A stretch of DNA of 54,694 bases from an uncultured Collinsella sp. GTDB lineage: Bacteria; Actinomycetota; Coriobacteriia; Coriobacteriales; Coriobacteriaceae. The position numbers and the translations under genes were made by a program. Position 1 is the first letter of the stretch. Each line of letters opens with the position of its first letter. A model generated the notes under the pieces. It searched no databases, had not been told where the DNA came from, and saw only the letters and a list, made by a program, of their open reading frames with translations. Location: NCBI GenBank assembly GCA_902489775.1, contig CABUBH010000009.1, positions 1 through 54,694 of the forward strand. Reading direction: 5' to 3'. Shown here piece by piece: positions 8,157-15,465 of this stretch.

Positions 8157-9377
8157 ATGGCAAACAAGAAAAAGAACTCCGAGGCCGCGCCGACGCCCGA
8201 GCAGCAGGCTCGCGCCGCCTCCAGCTCTCGCAAGAAGCAGCGCAAGACTCGCGTGTCCAAGACCGTCAAGATCGTTCTGGTGGTCATCGGCGTGCTGGCG
8301 ATGCTGCTTTCTGTCTCGGCGATGGCGTGCTCCGGCCTTATGTCGCAGGCCGAGGACACCTCGGGCTACAAGCTGACCGGCGGTGTTGCTGCTACTATCA
8401 ACGGCACCAACCTCACCGAGGACACCGTGACCAAGCAGATCATGAGCATGCGCACGTCCTACGGCTACACCAAGGACAAGGACTGGGCGCAGTATCTGGT
8501 CGACAACGACCTCACACCCAAGAAGTACCGCAAGCAACTCATCGACTCCTACACGCAGCAGATTCTGCTTCAACAGGCACAGAAGGAGAACGGCGTGACG
8601 GTGTCGGACGAGGAGGTCGAGAAGGCTTGGAAGGACGCGTGCAAGAGTGCGGGCGGCGCCAAGACCTTTAAGAAGACCCTCAAGACCTACGGCTATACCG
8701 AGGACACCTACAAGGACTCACTCAAGGAGAGTCTGGCGCAGCAGAAACTCAAGGATGCCGTCGCGCCCACGAGCAAGCCCAAGGACAGCGAGATTGTCGA
8801 TTACATCAACGAGAACCTGTCCAGCTACAACGACGCCCGCCGCTCGTCGAACATCTTGATCAAGGTTGATTCCGACGCTTCCGACGAGGACAAGGCTGCC
8901 GCCAAGGCCAAGGCGCAGGAGTGCCTGGACAAGATCAACTCCGGTGAGCTGAGCTTTGAGGATGCCGTGGAGCAGTACTCCGACGATACCGGCTCCAAGG
9001 ATAAGAAGGGCGATGTGGGCTGGGACAAGCTCACCACCTTCGTCGACAGCTACCAGGCGGCGCTCGAGGGGCTCAACAAGGGCGATGTGAGCGACGTCGT
9101 CGAGTCGACCTATGGTTACCACATCATCAAGTGCACCGACTACTTCCATGTCGATAATCAGGTCGATGACATTAAGCAGGTGCCCAAGGACATCAAGAAG
9201 TACGTCTCCAGCGTGGTGAAGACGCAGGCGGCAAGCACTGCGTACAGCGAGTGGCTGGAGCAGTACAAGAAGGACGCCGACATCACCGTTAACCCCATGC
9301 CCAAGGACGTGCCGTACAACGTGAGTCTGAAGGGCGTCACCAAGAGCTCGACCGACGATTCGTCGACGACTGAGTAA
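8157..9377 (+). CDS. Membrane-anchored parvulin-type peptidyl-prolyl isomerase (PrsA/SurA-like foldase)
   Basis: A 406-residue extracytoplasmic foldase. A Lys/Arg-rich cytoplasmic start (residues 1-37) precedes one membrane helix (about 38-58, ending MACSG). The helical SurA-N-like chaperone region runs from about 75 to 215, and the parvulin domain from about 225 to 325 (SSNILIKV through GDVGWDKL to TYGYHIIKCTDY). MACSG is a poor lipobox, so a helix anchor is likelier than lipid. The C-terminal tail is Ser/Thr-rich. AAAGG lies 9 bases before ATG 8157. It probably assists folding of exported proteins such as the large surface proteins at 17-26 kb; that link is inference. Confidence 0.88.
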   Translation: MANKKKNSEAAPTPEQQARAASSSRKKQRKTRVSKTVKIVLVVIGVLAMLLSVSAMACSGLMSQAEDTSGYKLTGGVAATINGTNLTEDTVTKQIMSMRTSYGYTKDKDWAQYLVDNDLTPKKYRKQLIDSYTQQILLQQAQKENGVTVSDEEVEKAWKDACKSAGGAKTFKKTLKTYGYTEDTYKDSLKESLAQQKLKDAVAPTSKPKDSEIVDYINENLSSYNDARRSSNILIKVDSDASDEDKAAAKAKAQECLDKINSGELSFEDAVEQYSDDTGSKDKKGDVGWDKLTTFVDSYQAALEGLNKGDVSDVVESTYGYHIIKCTDYFHVDNQVDDIKQVPKDIKKYVSSVVKTQAASTAYSEWLEQYKKDADITVNPMPKDVPYNVSLKGVTKSSTDDSSTTE

Positions 9378-9431
9378 TCATGGGGCGGTGCTCGCACGAG
9401 TGCCGCCCACGCTATTAGAGAGGATTTGCAG

Positions 9432-9875
9432 ATGACCAACGAAGAGCTGCAGAAGGAAATGATCGCGGCCATGAAGGCCAAGGACAAGGTTCGCCTGTCC
9501 ATCATTCGCCAGGTTAAGGCCGAGGTGAAGAATATCGAGGTCAATGAGCGCCGCGATGTGACCGAGGAAGACGTCAACAGCATGATCAAGCGTCTGATCA
9601 AGCAGACGAGCGAGACGCTGGAGATGTCCATCAAGGCCGGCACCGACCAGGAGCGTACCGACAACCTGACCGAGCAGGTCAAGATTCTGGAGAGCCTGCT
9701 GCCCGCGCAGGTTTCGGGCGAGGAGCTCGAGGCCCTGATCGAGCAGGTTATCGCCGAGCTGGGTGCCACGTCCAAGAAGCAGATGGGTCAGGTCATGGGT
9801 GCCCTGGGCAAGGCCACCGGCGGCAACTTCGATAAGCCTGCGGCTGCCAAGATTGTTGGCGCAAAGCTTGCGTAA
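9432..9875 (+). CDS. yqeY: GatB/YqeY domain protein
   Basis: A 147-residue YqeY-family protein. The family shares the tail domain of the amidotransferase subunit GatB and is thought to bind tRNA, but its own function is not established. The helical N-terminal half (LRLSIIRQVKAEVKN-like) and the C-terminal KKQMGQVMGALGKATGGNFD motif are typical, and the length is normal. AGAGAGGA precedes ATG 9432; a TTG six bases earlier lacks spacing. It stands 54 bases after the foldase gene and is followed by its own hairpin. Confidence 0.9.
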   Translation: MTNEELQKEMIAAMKAKDKVRLSIIRQVKAEVKNIEVNERRDVTEEDVNSMIKRLIKQTSETLEMSIKAGTDQERTDNLTEQVKILESLLPAQVSGEELEALIEQVIAELGATSKKQMGQVMGALGKATGGNFDKPAAAKIVGAKLA

Positions 9876-9904
9876 GGGCCGAGCGGTACATAGTTGATGT
9901 TGAG

Positions 9905-9931
9905 GGGGCGTGGCCATTGCGGTCGCGCCCC
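9905..9931 (+). terminator. Probable terminator after yqeY
   Basis: An 11 bp GC-rich stem with two G-T pairs (9905-9915 with 9921-9931) is followed by TTCATTTC. The T tract is weak. Confidence 0.5.
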
Positions 9932-10001
9932 TTCATTTCACGTCACCTTGCTCGCGTGTACGGGTTTTCGCTGACTTGTGCTCAACAGGGGGGGTTGGGT
10001 G

Positions 10002-10068
10002 CTCATTGGGGACAGACTTAAATGAGTACCCAATGAGCGGGCACTCATTTAAGTCTGTCCCCAATGAG
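10002..10068. repeat. Perfect 26 bp inverted repeat containing GGGGACAG
   Basis: The arms 10002-10027 and 10043-10068 are exact reverse complements (CTCATTGGGGACAG...). They are separated by 15 bases that themselves repeat CCAATGAG. No T tract follows, so termination is not its obvious role. It lies about 105 bases before an ABC transporter operon. Confidence 0.85.
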
Positions 10069-10174
10069 TGGGTTAAAGGTTGCGGGTTCTTTACGGGAAT
10101 GTAGTGTGGGCTGCGGAAACGTGGTTCTTTCCGTACAATAGTTCAACTCGTGTAAACGCAGGGAAGGGACATTC

Positions 10175-10906
10175 ATGGCAGACATGATCGAGATCAAGCA
10201 TCTCAACAAGTACTTTGGCGACCTGCATGTGCTCAAAGATATCAATCTCACCGTCAAGCGCGGCGAGAAGCTCGTAATGATCGGGCCTTCCGGCTCGGGT
10301 AAGTCGACGCTCATCCGTTGCGTCGATTATCTGGAGGAGCCCACGTCGGGCGAGGTCGTCATCGACGGTACGCCGCTCACCAAGAAGAATCACCTGGAGA
10401 TGGCTCGTAAGTATAGTTCCATGGTGTTTCAGCAGTTCAACCTGTATCCCAACATGACGGTGCTCGGCAACCTGACGCTCGCGCCCATCAAGCTGCAAAA
10501 GAAGAGCAAGGAGGAGGCGACCGAGATCGCCATCGCCGCACTCAAGCGCGTCGGCATGGCTCATAAGGCCGGCGAGTATCCGCAGAATCTCTCGGGTGGT
10601 CAGCAACAGCGCATCGCCATCGCCCGTGCTCTGTGCACCAAGCAGCCCATCATTCTGTTTGACGAGCCGACCTCGGCGCTCGACCCCGAGATGGTCCAGG
10701 AGGTTCTGGACGTTATGATTGAGCTCGCGCAGGAGGACATCACCATGATCTGCGTGACGCACGAGATGGGCTTTGCGCGCCAGGTGGCCGACCGCGTCAT
10801 CTTTATGGAGGACGGCCGCATTCTGGAGGAGGGCACGCCCGAGCACTTCTTCGATAACCCCGAGAACCCGCGCTGCCGCGAGTTTCTGTCCAAGATTTTG
10901 CACTAG
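10175..10906 (+). CDS. Polar amino-acid ABC transporter ATPase (GlnQ-like)
   Basis: A 243-residue cytoplasmic ATPase energising amino-acid uptake. Walker A GPSGSGKST (about 36-44), Q-loop FQQFNLYP, signature LSGGQQQR and Walker B ILFDEPTSALDPE are all intact, and the H-loop is VTHEMGF. The closest family is the GlnQ/HisP group for polar amino acids. GGGAAGGGA precedes ATG 10175. It is first of a four-gene operon with binding protein and two permeases. The substrate cannot be named from sequence; glutamine, glutamate, aspartate or histidine are family options. Confidence 0.94.
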   Translation: MADMIEIKHLNKYFGDLHVLKDINLTVKRGEKLVMIGPSGSGKSTLIRCVDYLEEPTSGEVVIDGTPLTKKNHLEMARKYSSMVFQQFNLYPNMTVLGNLTLAPIKLQKKSKEEATEIAIAALKRVGMAHKAGEYPQNLSGGQQQRIAIARALCTKQPIILFDEPTSALDPEMVQEVLDVMIELAQEDITMICVTHEMGFARQVADRVIFMEDGRILEEGTPEHFFDNPENPRCREFLSKILH

Positions 10907-10914
10907 GCGCGGTG

Positions 10915-11790
10915 ATGGACATGACGGATATGACGAGGGCGGCCGTGTCGCGCCGTCACTTTTTGCAGCTGGCGGGCGCCGGTATGCTTGCGCTGACGGG
11001 GACCGCGCTTACCGGTTGCGGCACCTCCACCAGCGGCGAGGGCTCCGACAAGGGGTCCAAGCTTGCGGCCATCAAGTCGCGTGGCCATCTGAATGCCGGC
11101 GTTAAGAAGGATGTTCCCGGCTATGGCTATTACGACACCGCCAAGGGCCGCTTTGAGGGTATGGAAGTCGATTTGTGCTACCAGATCGCCGCTGCCGTCT
11201 TTGGCGTGAGCTACAAGGAGGCCCGCGCCCAGGAGCTTGTCGAGTTTACCGACGTAACGCCCAAGACGCGCGGCCCGCTGATCGATAACGGCCAACTCGA
11301 CGTGGTCGCGGCGACCTACACTATCACCGACGAGCGCAAGAAGAGCTGGGATTTCTCGACGCCGTACCGCACCGACTACGTGGGACTCATGGTCAAGAAG
11401 CGTTCGGGTTTTACCTCGATTGAGGACCTGGACGGCAAGATCATCGGCGTGAGCCAGGGTGCAACCACGCAGGGCCTGATCGAGCAGATGATTAAGGACA
11501 ACGGCTTTAGCTGTAAGCCCGAGTTTAGGGCCTTTAGCGGCTACCCAATCATCAAGAGTTCGCTCGACGCCGGCAATATCGACGTCTTTGCCATGGACCG
11601 CTCCACGCTGGCCGGTTACATGAACGAGACCGTTGAGCTGCTGCAGCCCGAGGTCAAGTTTGGCGAGCAGGGCTACGGCGTGGCGACCAAGAAGGACTGC
11701 GACCTTTCGGCCGTGGTCGATCAGGTGATTTGCGATCGCCTGGCCGACGGCTGGCTCGACCAAGAGGTCAAGACCTGGGGTCTTGTATAG
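10915..11790 (+). CDS. Amino-acid ABC transporter substrate-binding lipoprotein with twin-arginine signal
   Basis: A 291-residue family-3 solute-binding protein. The N-terminus carries SRRHFLQLAGAG, a twin-arginine motif, and a lipobox LTGC with Cys35, suggesting Tat export followed by lipidation. The mature part contains the expected GxLNAGVKKDVPG start, FEGMEVDLCYQIA and DVVAATYTITDERK segments. The start is unclear: GTG 10912, ATG 10915, ATG 10921 and ATG 10930 are in frame and no strong ribosome site precedes any; close spacing to the ATPase stop suggests coupling. The operon context fixes its role. Confidence 0.92.
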   Translation: MDMTDMTRAAVSRRHFLQLAGAGMLALTGTALTGCGTSTSGEGSDKGSKLAAIKSRGHLNAGVKKDVPGYGYYDTAKGRFEGMEVDLCYQIAAAVFGVSYKEARAQELVEFTDVTPKTRGPLIDNGQLDVVAATYTITDERKKSWDFSTPYRTDYVGLMVKKRSGFTSIEDLDGKIIGVSQGATTQGLIEQMIKDNGFSCKPEFRAFSGYPIIKSSLDAGNIDVFAMDRSTLAGYMNETVELLQPEVKFGEQGYGVATKKDCDLSAVVDQVICDRLADGWLDQEVKTWGLV

Positions 11791-11815
11791 GCGCATCGTC
11801 CAAGGAAGGAATCAA

Positions 11816-12562
11816 ATGCTCGAAGGATTATTTGACGCCGACCGTTGGTCGACGACATTTCAAAACATGGGGCCCTTCTGGGAGGGCTTTGGCGTGACGC
11901 TACAGGTGGTCGTTGCCGGTCTGCTGCTGTCGCTGGTGCTGGGCACGCTACTGGGTGTGTTCTCTACCACTCGCTCGCGCGTGTTGCGCGCCATAAGCCG
12001 CGTGTACGTGGAGTTTTACCAGAACACCCCGTTGCCCGTGCAGGTGCTCTTTATGTACATGGCCGGACCGCAGTTTTTGCAGGCCATAACCGGTGCCGAC
12101 CAGCCGGTGCGCATCGCGCCGTTCGTGCTGGGCTTCTTGGGCGTGGGTCTGTATCACGCGGCCTACATTTCGGAGGTCATCCGCACCGGTATCGAGGCGG
12201 TTCCGCGCGGTCAGATGGAGGCGGCCCAGAGCCAGGGCTTCACCCGTGCGCAGGCGTACTGGTACATCGTGCTGCCCCAGACATTCAAGATCATTTTGCC
12301 GCCGCTGTGTAACCAGGCGCTCAACCTGGTCAAGAATACGTCGGTGCTGGCGCTTGTGGCCGGCGGCGACCTTATGTACCGTTCCGACAACTTTGTGAGT
12401 CTGTACGGTTACCTGCAGGGATACATCGTCTGCTGCCTTATGTACTTCATCATCTGCTTTCCGCTCGCCATGCTGGTGCAGTGGCTCGAGCGCCGCTCAA
12501 AGGAGCGTCCGCGCGGTGTGAGCTTGGCCGAGCTGGGGCTCGACAACGTAGAGGAGGCCTAG
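11816..12562 (+). CDS. Amino-acid ABC transporter permease, first subunit
   Basis: A 248-residue inner-membrane permease of the HisM/GlnP family. Multiple hydrophobic helices surround the EAA-type loop EAAQSQGFTRAQAYWYIVLPQ that contacts the ATPase. AAGGAAGGA at 11802-11810 sets ATG 11816; a TTG at 11783 would overlap the previous gene without a ribosome site. The C-terminus is basic and cytoplasmic. It pairs with the next gene to form the channel. Confidence 0.93.
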   Translation: MLEGLFDADRWSTTFQNMGPFWEGFGVTLQVVVAGLLLSLVLGTLLGVFSTTRSRVLRAISRVYVEFYQNTPLPVQVLFMYMAGPQFLQAITGADQPVRIAPFVLGFLGVGLYHAAYISEVIRTGIEAVPRGQMEAAQSQGFTRAQAYWYIVLPQTFKIILPPLCNQALNLVKNTSVLALVAGGDLMYRSDNFVSLYGYLQGYIVCCLMYFIICFPLAMLVQWLERRSKERPRGVSLAELGLDNVEEA

Positions 12563-12565
12563 CGC

Positions 12566-13204
12566 ATGGAAATCTTCAACGCGACCAACCTGCTCTACAT
12601 TTGGGGCGGCTTTGTTAAGACGATCGAGATCTCGGCGCTGTCGATCTTTTTCTCGCTCATCTTTGGCACGGTGCTGGCACTCGTTAAAAGCTATGCGCCC
12701 CGCCCGTTCCGTATTTTGGTGAGCGCCTATATCGAGCTGTTCCGCTGCACGCCGAACCTGCTGTGGATCCTGTTTATCTATTTTACGGTGCAGGGTTTGG
12801 ACATTGTGATTTCGACCATCGCCTTTACGCTGTTTACCAGCGCTGTTATGGCCGAGATTGTGCGCGGTGGCCTCAACTCGATTCCGCGCGGCCAGTTTGA
12901 GGCAGCGCAGAGCCAGGGCTTCGGCTTCTTTGCCACCATGCGCTACATCATTCTGCCGCAGACGTTTAAGACGATCATTCCGGCGCTGTTTAGCCAGTGC
13001 ACGACTGTCATCAAGGACAGCTCGTATCTTTCGGGCATTAACGTGGCCGAGCTCATGTACACGGCAAACGTCGTGATGGCCCACGCGATCGACCTATCGC
13101 AGGTGCTTATGCTCTACGGCCTGGTGTTTGCGATGTACTTTGTGCTCAACTTTGGTATCTCGTTGCTGGTGAGGGCGTATCAGAGGCGAATGGTGGCAGC
13201 GTAG
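12566..13204 (+). CDS. Amino-acid ABC transporter permease, second subunit
   Basis: A 212-residue HisM/GlnP-family permease forming a heterodimer with the preceding subunit. The EAA loop reads EAAQSQGFGFFATMRYIILPQ, and conserved ELFRCTPNLLWILF marks the typical third-helix region. GAGGAGG at the end of the previous gene serves as its ribosome site, with only three bases between the genes. The operon ends here; the palindrome at 13205 begins right after the stop codon. Confidence 0.93.
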   Translation: MEIFNATNLLYIWGGFVKTIEISALSIFFSLIFGTVLALVKSYAPRPFRILVSAYIELFRCTPNLLWILFIYFTVQGLDIVISTIAFTLFTSAVMAEIVRGGLNSIPRGQFEAAQSQGFGFFATMRYIILPQTFKTIIPALFSQCTTVIKDSSYLSGINVAELMYTANVVMAHAIDLSQVLMLYGLVFAMYFVLNFGISLLVRAYQRRMVAA

Positions 13205-13312
13205 TCCTGCTTCCCCAAGCACGGCACCTTGCCCCTCAATCGTCGCTTGCGTACATTTAGTACGCGGCGCTCCTCTTTCGGGGCAATCTGCCGCACTTGG
13301 GAAACCAGGACG
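13205..13312. repeat. Long imperfect palindrome (about 108 bp)
   Basis: The arms can be followed from TCCTG at one end to CAGGA at the other: TTCCCCAAGCACGGCA faces TGCCGCACTTGGGAAA, TTGCCCC faces GGGGCAA, and an inner GCGTAC faces GTACGC around ATTTA. It starts at the last base of the permease stop region. No T tract follows. Confidence 0.7.
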
Positions 13313-13375
13313 GTCGTAAGTGACAAAATGGGAATCAGGAATCGCCTATTTCTCATTTGTTAGAAAGGAATCGCG

Positions 13376-13999
13376 ATGAGCGATCTGGAGAACAAGAAGA
13401 GTCCTGTGGTCATTACCATCGCGCGCGACTTTGGCGCCGAGGGCCACGAGATTGGTCGCATGCTTGCCGACGAGTTGGGGATTCCGCTGTACGATAACGA
13501 GCTGCTGGTGCGTGCGTCGCTGCGCGCGGGCGAGTCGCTCGACAAGATGGCTGCCTACGACGAGCGCCTGGCCGTGGAGAACATGGCGTTTCTGCCCGAC
13601 CGCTACGATGCCCGTTCGTACTCGGACAAGTTGTTCCAAAAGATGAGCCAGGTGATTTTGGATCTGGGCGAGACCGAGAGCTGCATTATCGAAGGCCGTC
13701 TGTCCGATTACCTGCTGCGCAACAACCCCAACCACATTGCCGTGTTGGTGACAGCCCCCTTTGAGGACCGCGTCGAGATCGTGCGCAAAAAGCGTGGCCT
13801 TAACAAAAAGAAGGGTGCCAAGCTGGTCAAGCAACAGCAGAAGGCGCGCGAGGCGTTCTATAAGCGCTACAGTGCCGGAAAGTGGAAGATGACGAGCGGT
13901 AAAGACATCGTCGTCAACCGCGCCAAGTTGGGACGCGAGGGTTGCAAAGACGTTATCGCCGCTGCCTACCGCTACAAAGTGGCGCAGCTCGAAGGCTAG
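13376..13999 (+). CDS. Cytidylate kinase-like family protein
   Basis: A 207-residue P-loop-type protein. The start ITIARDFGAEGHEIGRMLADELGIPLYD matches the cytidylate-kinase-like family, which differs from true Cmk; the usual second Gly of the P-loop region is Ala-Glu-Gly here. SCIIEGRLSDYLL fits the nucleoside-binding region, and a Lys-rich lid segment (RKKRGLNKKKGAKLVKQQ) lies near residue 140. The substrate is unknown for this family. GAAAGGA precedes ATG 13376. It is a single-gene unit between a long palindrome and a GGGGACAG-type terminator. Confidence 0.82.
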   Translation: MSDLENKKSPVVITIARDFGAEGHEIGRMLADELGIPLYDNELLVRASLRAGESLDKMAAYDERLAVENMAFLPDRYDARSYSDKLFQKMSQVILDLGETESCIIEGRLSDYLLRNNPNHIAVLVTAPFEDRVEIVRKKRGLNKKKGAKLVKQQQKAREAFYKRYSAGKWKMTSGKDIVVNRAKLGREGCKDVIAAAYRYKVAQLEG

Positions 14000-14005
14000 C
14001 CGATC

Positions 14006-14046
14006 AAAACCACCGCAAAGGGGACAGCACCTTTGTGGTGGTTTTT
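14006..14046 (+). terminator. Terminator with GGGGACAG core, ACCACC arms
   Basis: AAAACCACCGCAAAGG (14006-14021) pairs with CCTTTGTGGTGGTTTT (14030-14045), and the T run continues. The loop is GGACAGCA. It terminates the cytidylate-kinase-like gene and is one of five hairpins with the same arms in the window. Confidence 0.8.
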
Positions 14047-14086
14047 TTAGGTAGAGAAAGTCAACTGGTTCTGCCGTGGCCGATCG

Positions 14087-14130
14087 CTCAAAGAACTCAA
14101 GGATGCTCAAAAAACTCAAAGATACTCAAA
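14087..14130. promoter_or_regulatory. Five phased CTCAA repeats before the AAA ATPase gene
   Basis: CTCAA occurs at 14087, 14096, 14106, 14115 and 14125, so spacings are 9, 10, 9 and 10 bases, close to one helical turn. The last four form a 19-base tandem pair (AACTCAAGGATGCTCAAA / AACTCAAAGATACTCAAA). They are 54 bases before the ATG, in an AT-rich leader, so an operator is plausible. Confidence 0.45.
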
Positions 14131-14184
14131 TAAATTATAGATAGTAGGGGCATAATTAAGTTATATGAGTTAAAGGGAGGCTTT

Positions 14185-15300
14185 ATGGCGGCACCGACGG
14201 CGTACAGGCAGGCAAATCCATTCACGCCGATGTTCGGACGTGTACCGGCGTATATGGCCGGCCGTGAGCAAATCATCGATGATATGGTGCTGGCGTTTGA
14301 AAATGACGACTCCGATCCCAATCTTTGCTCGGTTTTCTATGGTGCGCGTGGTACAGGTAAAACGGCGCTTTTGGCATATCTGTCGTACCGCGCCCAGCAA
14401 GAGGGCTGGATTACAGCGAATGTGACGGCCTCGGAGGGGATGCTCGAAGACATTTTGCAGCGCCTCAACGAATCAGCCGCCCATCTGATCGAAAAGCCCG
14501 CTTCTAGGCGTGTGAACAGTGTCGGCATTGCCCCCGTAGGAAGCATGAGCTGGGAAAACATCGATGTTGAATTTGAGGGCGCTAACTGGCGTACTAAGAT
14601 GAACGCTTTGTTTGCTCAGCTTGAAGCGACTGACACCGGGGTGCTTATCGCCGTTGACGAAGTGGATGCATCGTTTGCGCAAATGACGGAGCTTGTTACT
14701 ACCTACCAGCACTTTGTAAGCGAGAATAAAAAGGTAGCTTTGCTTATGGCGGGGCTGCCGTTTCGCGTGCTGGCGCTGCTGACGGGGAAATCGACATCGT
14801 TTCTTCGTCGCGCGGCTCAACATTCGCTGGGATCAATTTCACCGACTGAGGTAAAAGAAGCGTTTCGACTAACGATTGAGGACGGCGGCAAGACGATTTC
14901 TGATGAGGCGATCGACCTCGCTGCCAAGGCGATCGATGGTTTTCCATTTATGTTCCAGTTGGTGGGGTATCGGGCATGGAATGCTTCGCGCCAAGCCTCC
15001 GAGGTTTCTATTGAGGATGTCGAACGAGGCGCGAAACTTGCGCAAGAGGAGCTGGAGTCGCGAGTTTTCGCTTCAACAGCGGCGGAACTTTCACGAGGGG
15101 ACCTTGAATTTCTTCGTGCAATGAATCCGGTTGGGACGACGACCAGGCAAGAGCTGGCAGCGAGGCTTAAGAAGAGTTCCGGTTCGATTTCAACGTATAA
15201 AAAGCGTCTGGTAGAGGCTGGGGTAATTGAAGAGCCTCTACAAGGACGTTTTGAGTTTGCATTGCCAGGCTTTGGCCGATATGTCGCATCGCTTTACTAG
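14185..15300 (+). CDS. AAA ATPase with C-terminal winged helix (orphan)
   Basis: A 371-residue AAA/ORC-like ATPase. Walker A GARGTGKTALLAY is near residue 53, Walker B VLIAVDEVDA near 153, and a likely sensor region MAGLPFRV near 190. The final about 70 residues (TRQELAARLKKSSGSISTYKKRLVEAGVIEE) form a winged helix-turn-helix. This arrangement occurs in orphan DNA-linked ATPases often carried by accessory regions. AAGGGAGG precedes ATG 14185. Local base composition is lower in G+C than the neighbours, and the gene is isolated between repeats. Both hint at acquisition. The biological role is unknown. Confidence 0.75.
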   Translation: MAAPTAYRQANPFTPMFGRVPAYMAGREQIIDDMVLAFENDDSDPNLCSVFYGARGTGKTALLAYLSYRAQQEGWITANVTASEGMLEDILQRLNESAAHLIEKPASRRVNSVGIAPVGSMSWENIDVEFEGANWRTKMNALFAQLEATDTGVLIAVDEVDASFAQMTELVTTYQHFVSENKKVALLMAGLPFRVLALLTGKSTSFLRRAAQHSLGSISPTEVKEAFRLTIEDGGKTISDEAIDLAAKAIDGFPFMFQLVGYRAWNASRQASEVSIEDVERGAKLAQEELESRVFASTAAELSRGDLEFLRAMNPVGTTTRQELAARLKKSSGSISTYKKRLVEAGVIEEPLQGRFEFALPGFGRYVASLY

Positions 15301-15339
15301 AGGGTCGTTGCTGCGAAGGATCGCTTCGTGTCCCTTTAC

Positions 15340-15398
15340 TGTCTCGATCTGTAACAATAAGCCTGCTTTTAGGGGCCTATCTGTTACAGACTGAGACA
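15340..15398. repeat. CTGTAACA palindrome (59 bp)
   Basis: TGTCTCGATCTGTAACA (15340-15356) faces TGTTACAGACTGAGACA (15382-15398). It is one of eight copies of this family in the window. Confidence 0.8.
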
Positions 15399-15427
15399 AA
15401 CTGGCAGAGTGGCCTTCTGCTCCGCTC

Positions 15428-15460
15428 AAACCACCGCAAAGGGGGCCTTTGTGGTGGTTT
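15428..15460. terminator. Bidirectional terminator, ACCACC-arm hairpin
   Basis: AAACCACCGCAAAGG pairs with CCTTTGTGGTGGTTT, with T-rich DNA on the right and A-rich DNA on the left. It lies between two convergent genes (ending at 15300 and 15466). The loop is only GGG; the ACAG of its relatives is missing. Confidence 0.7.
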
Positions 15461-15465
15461 TTGTT

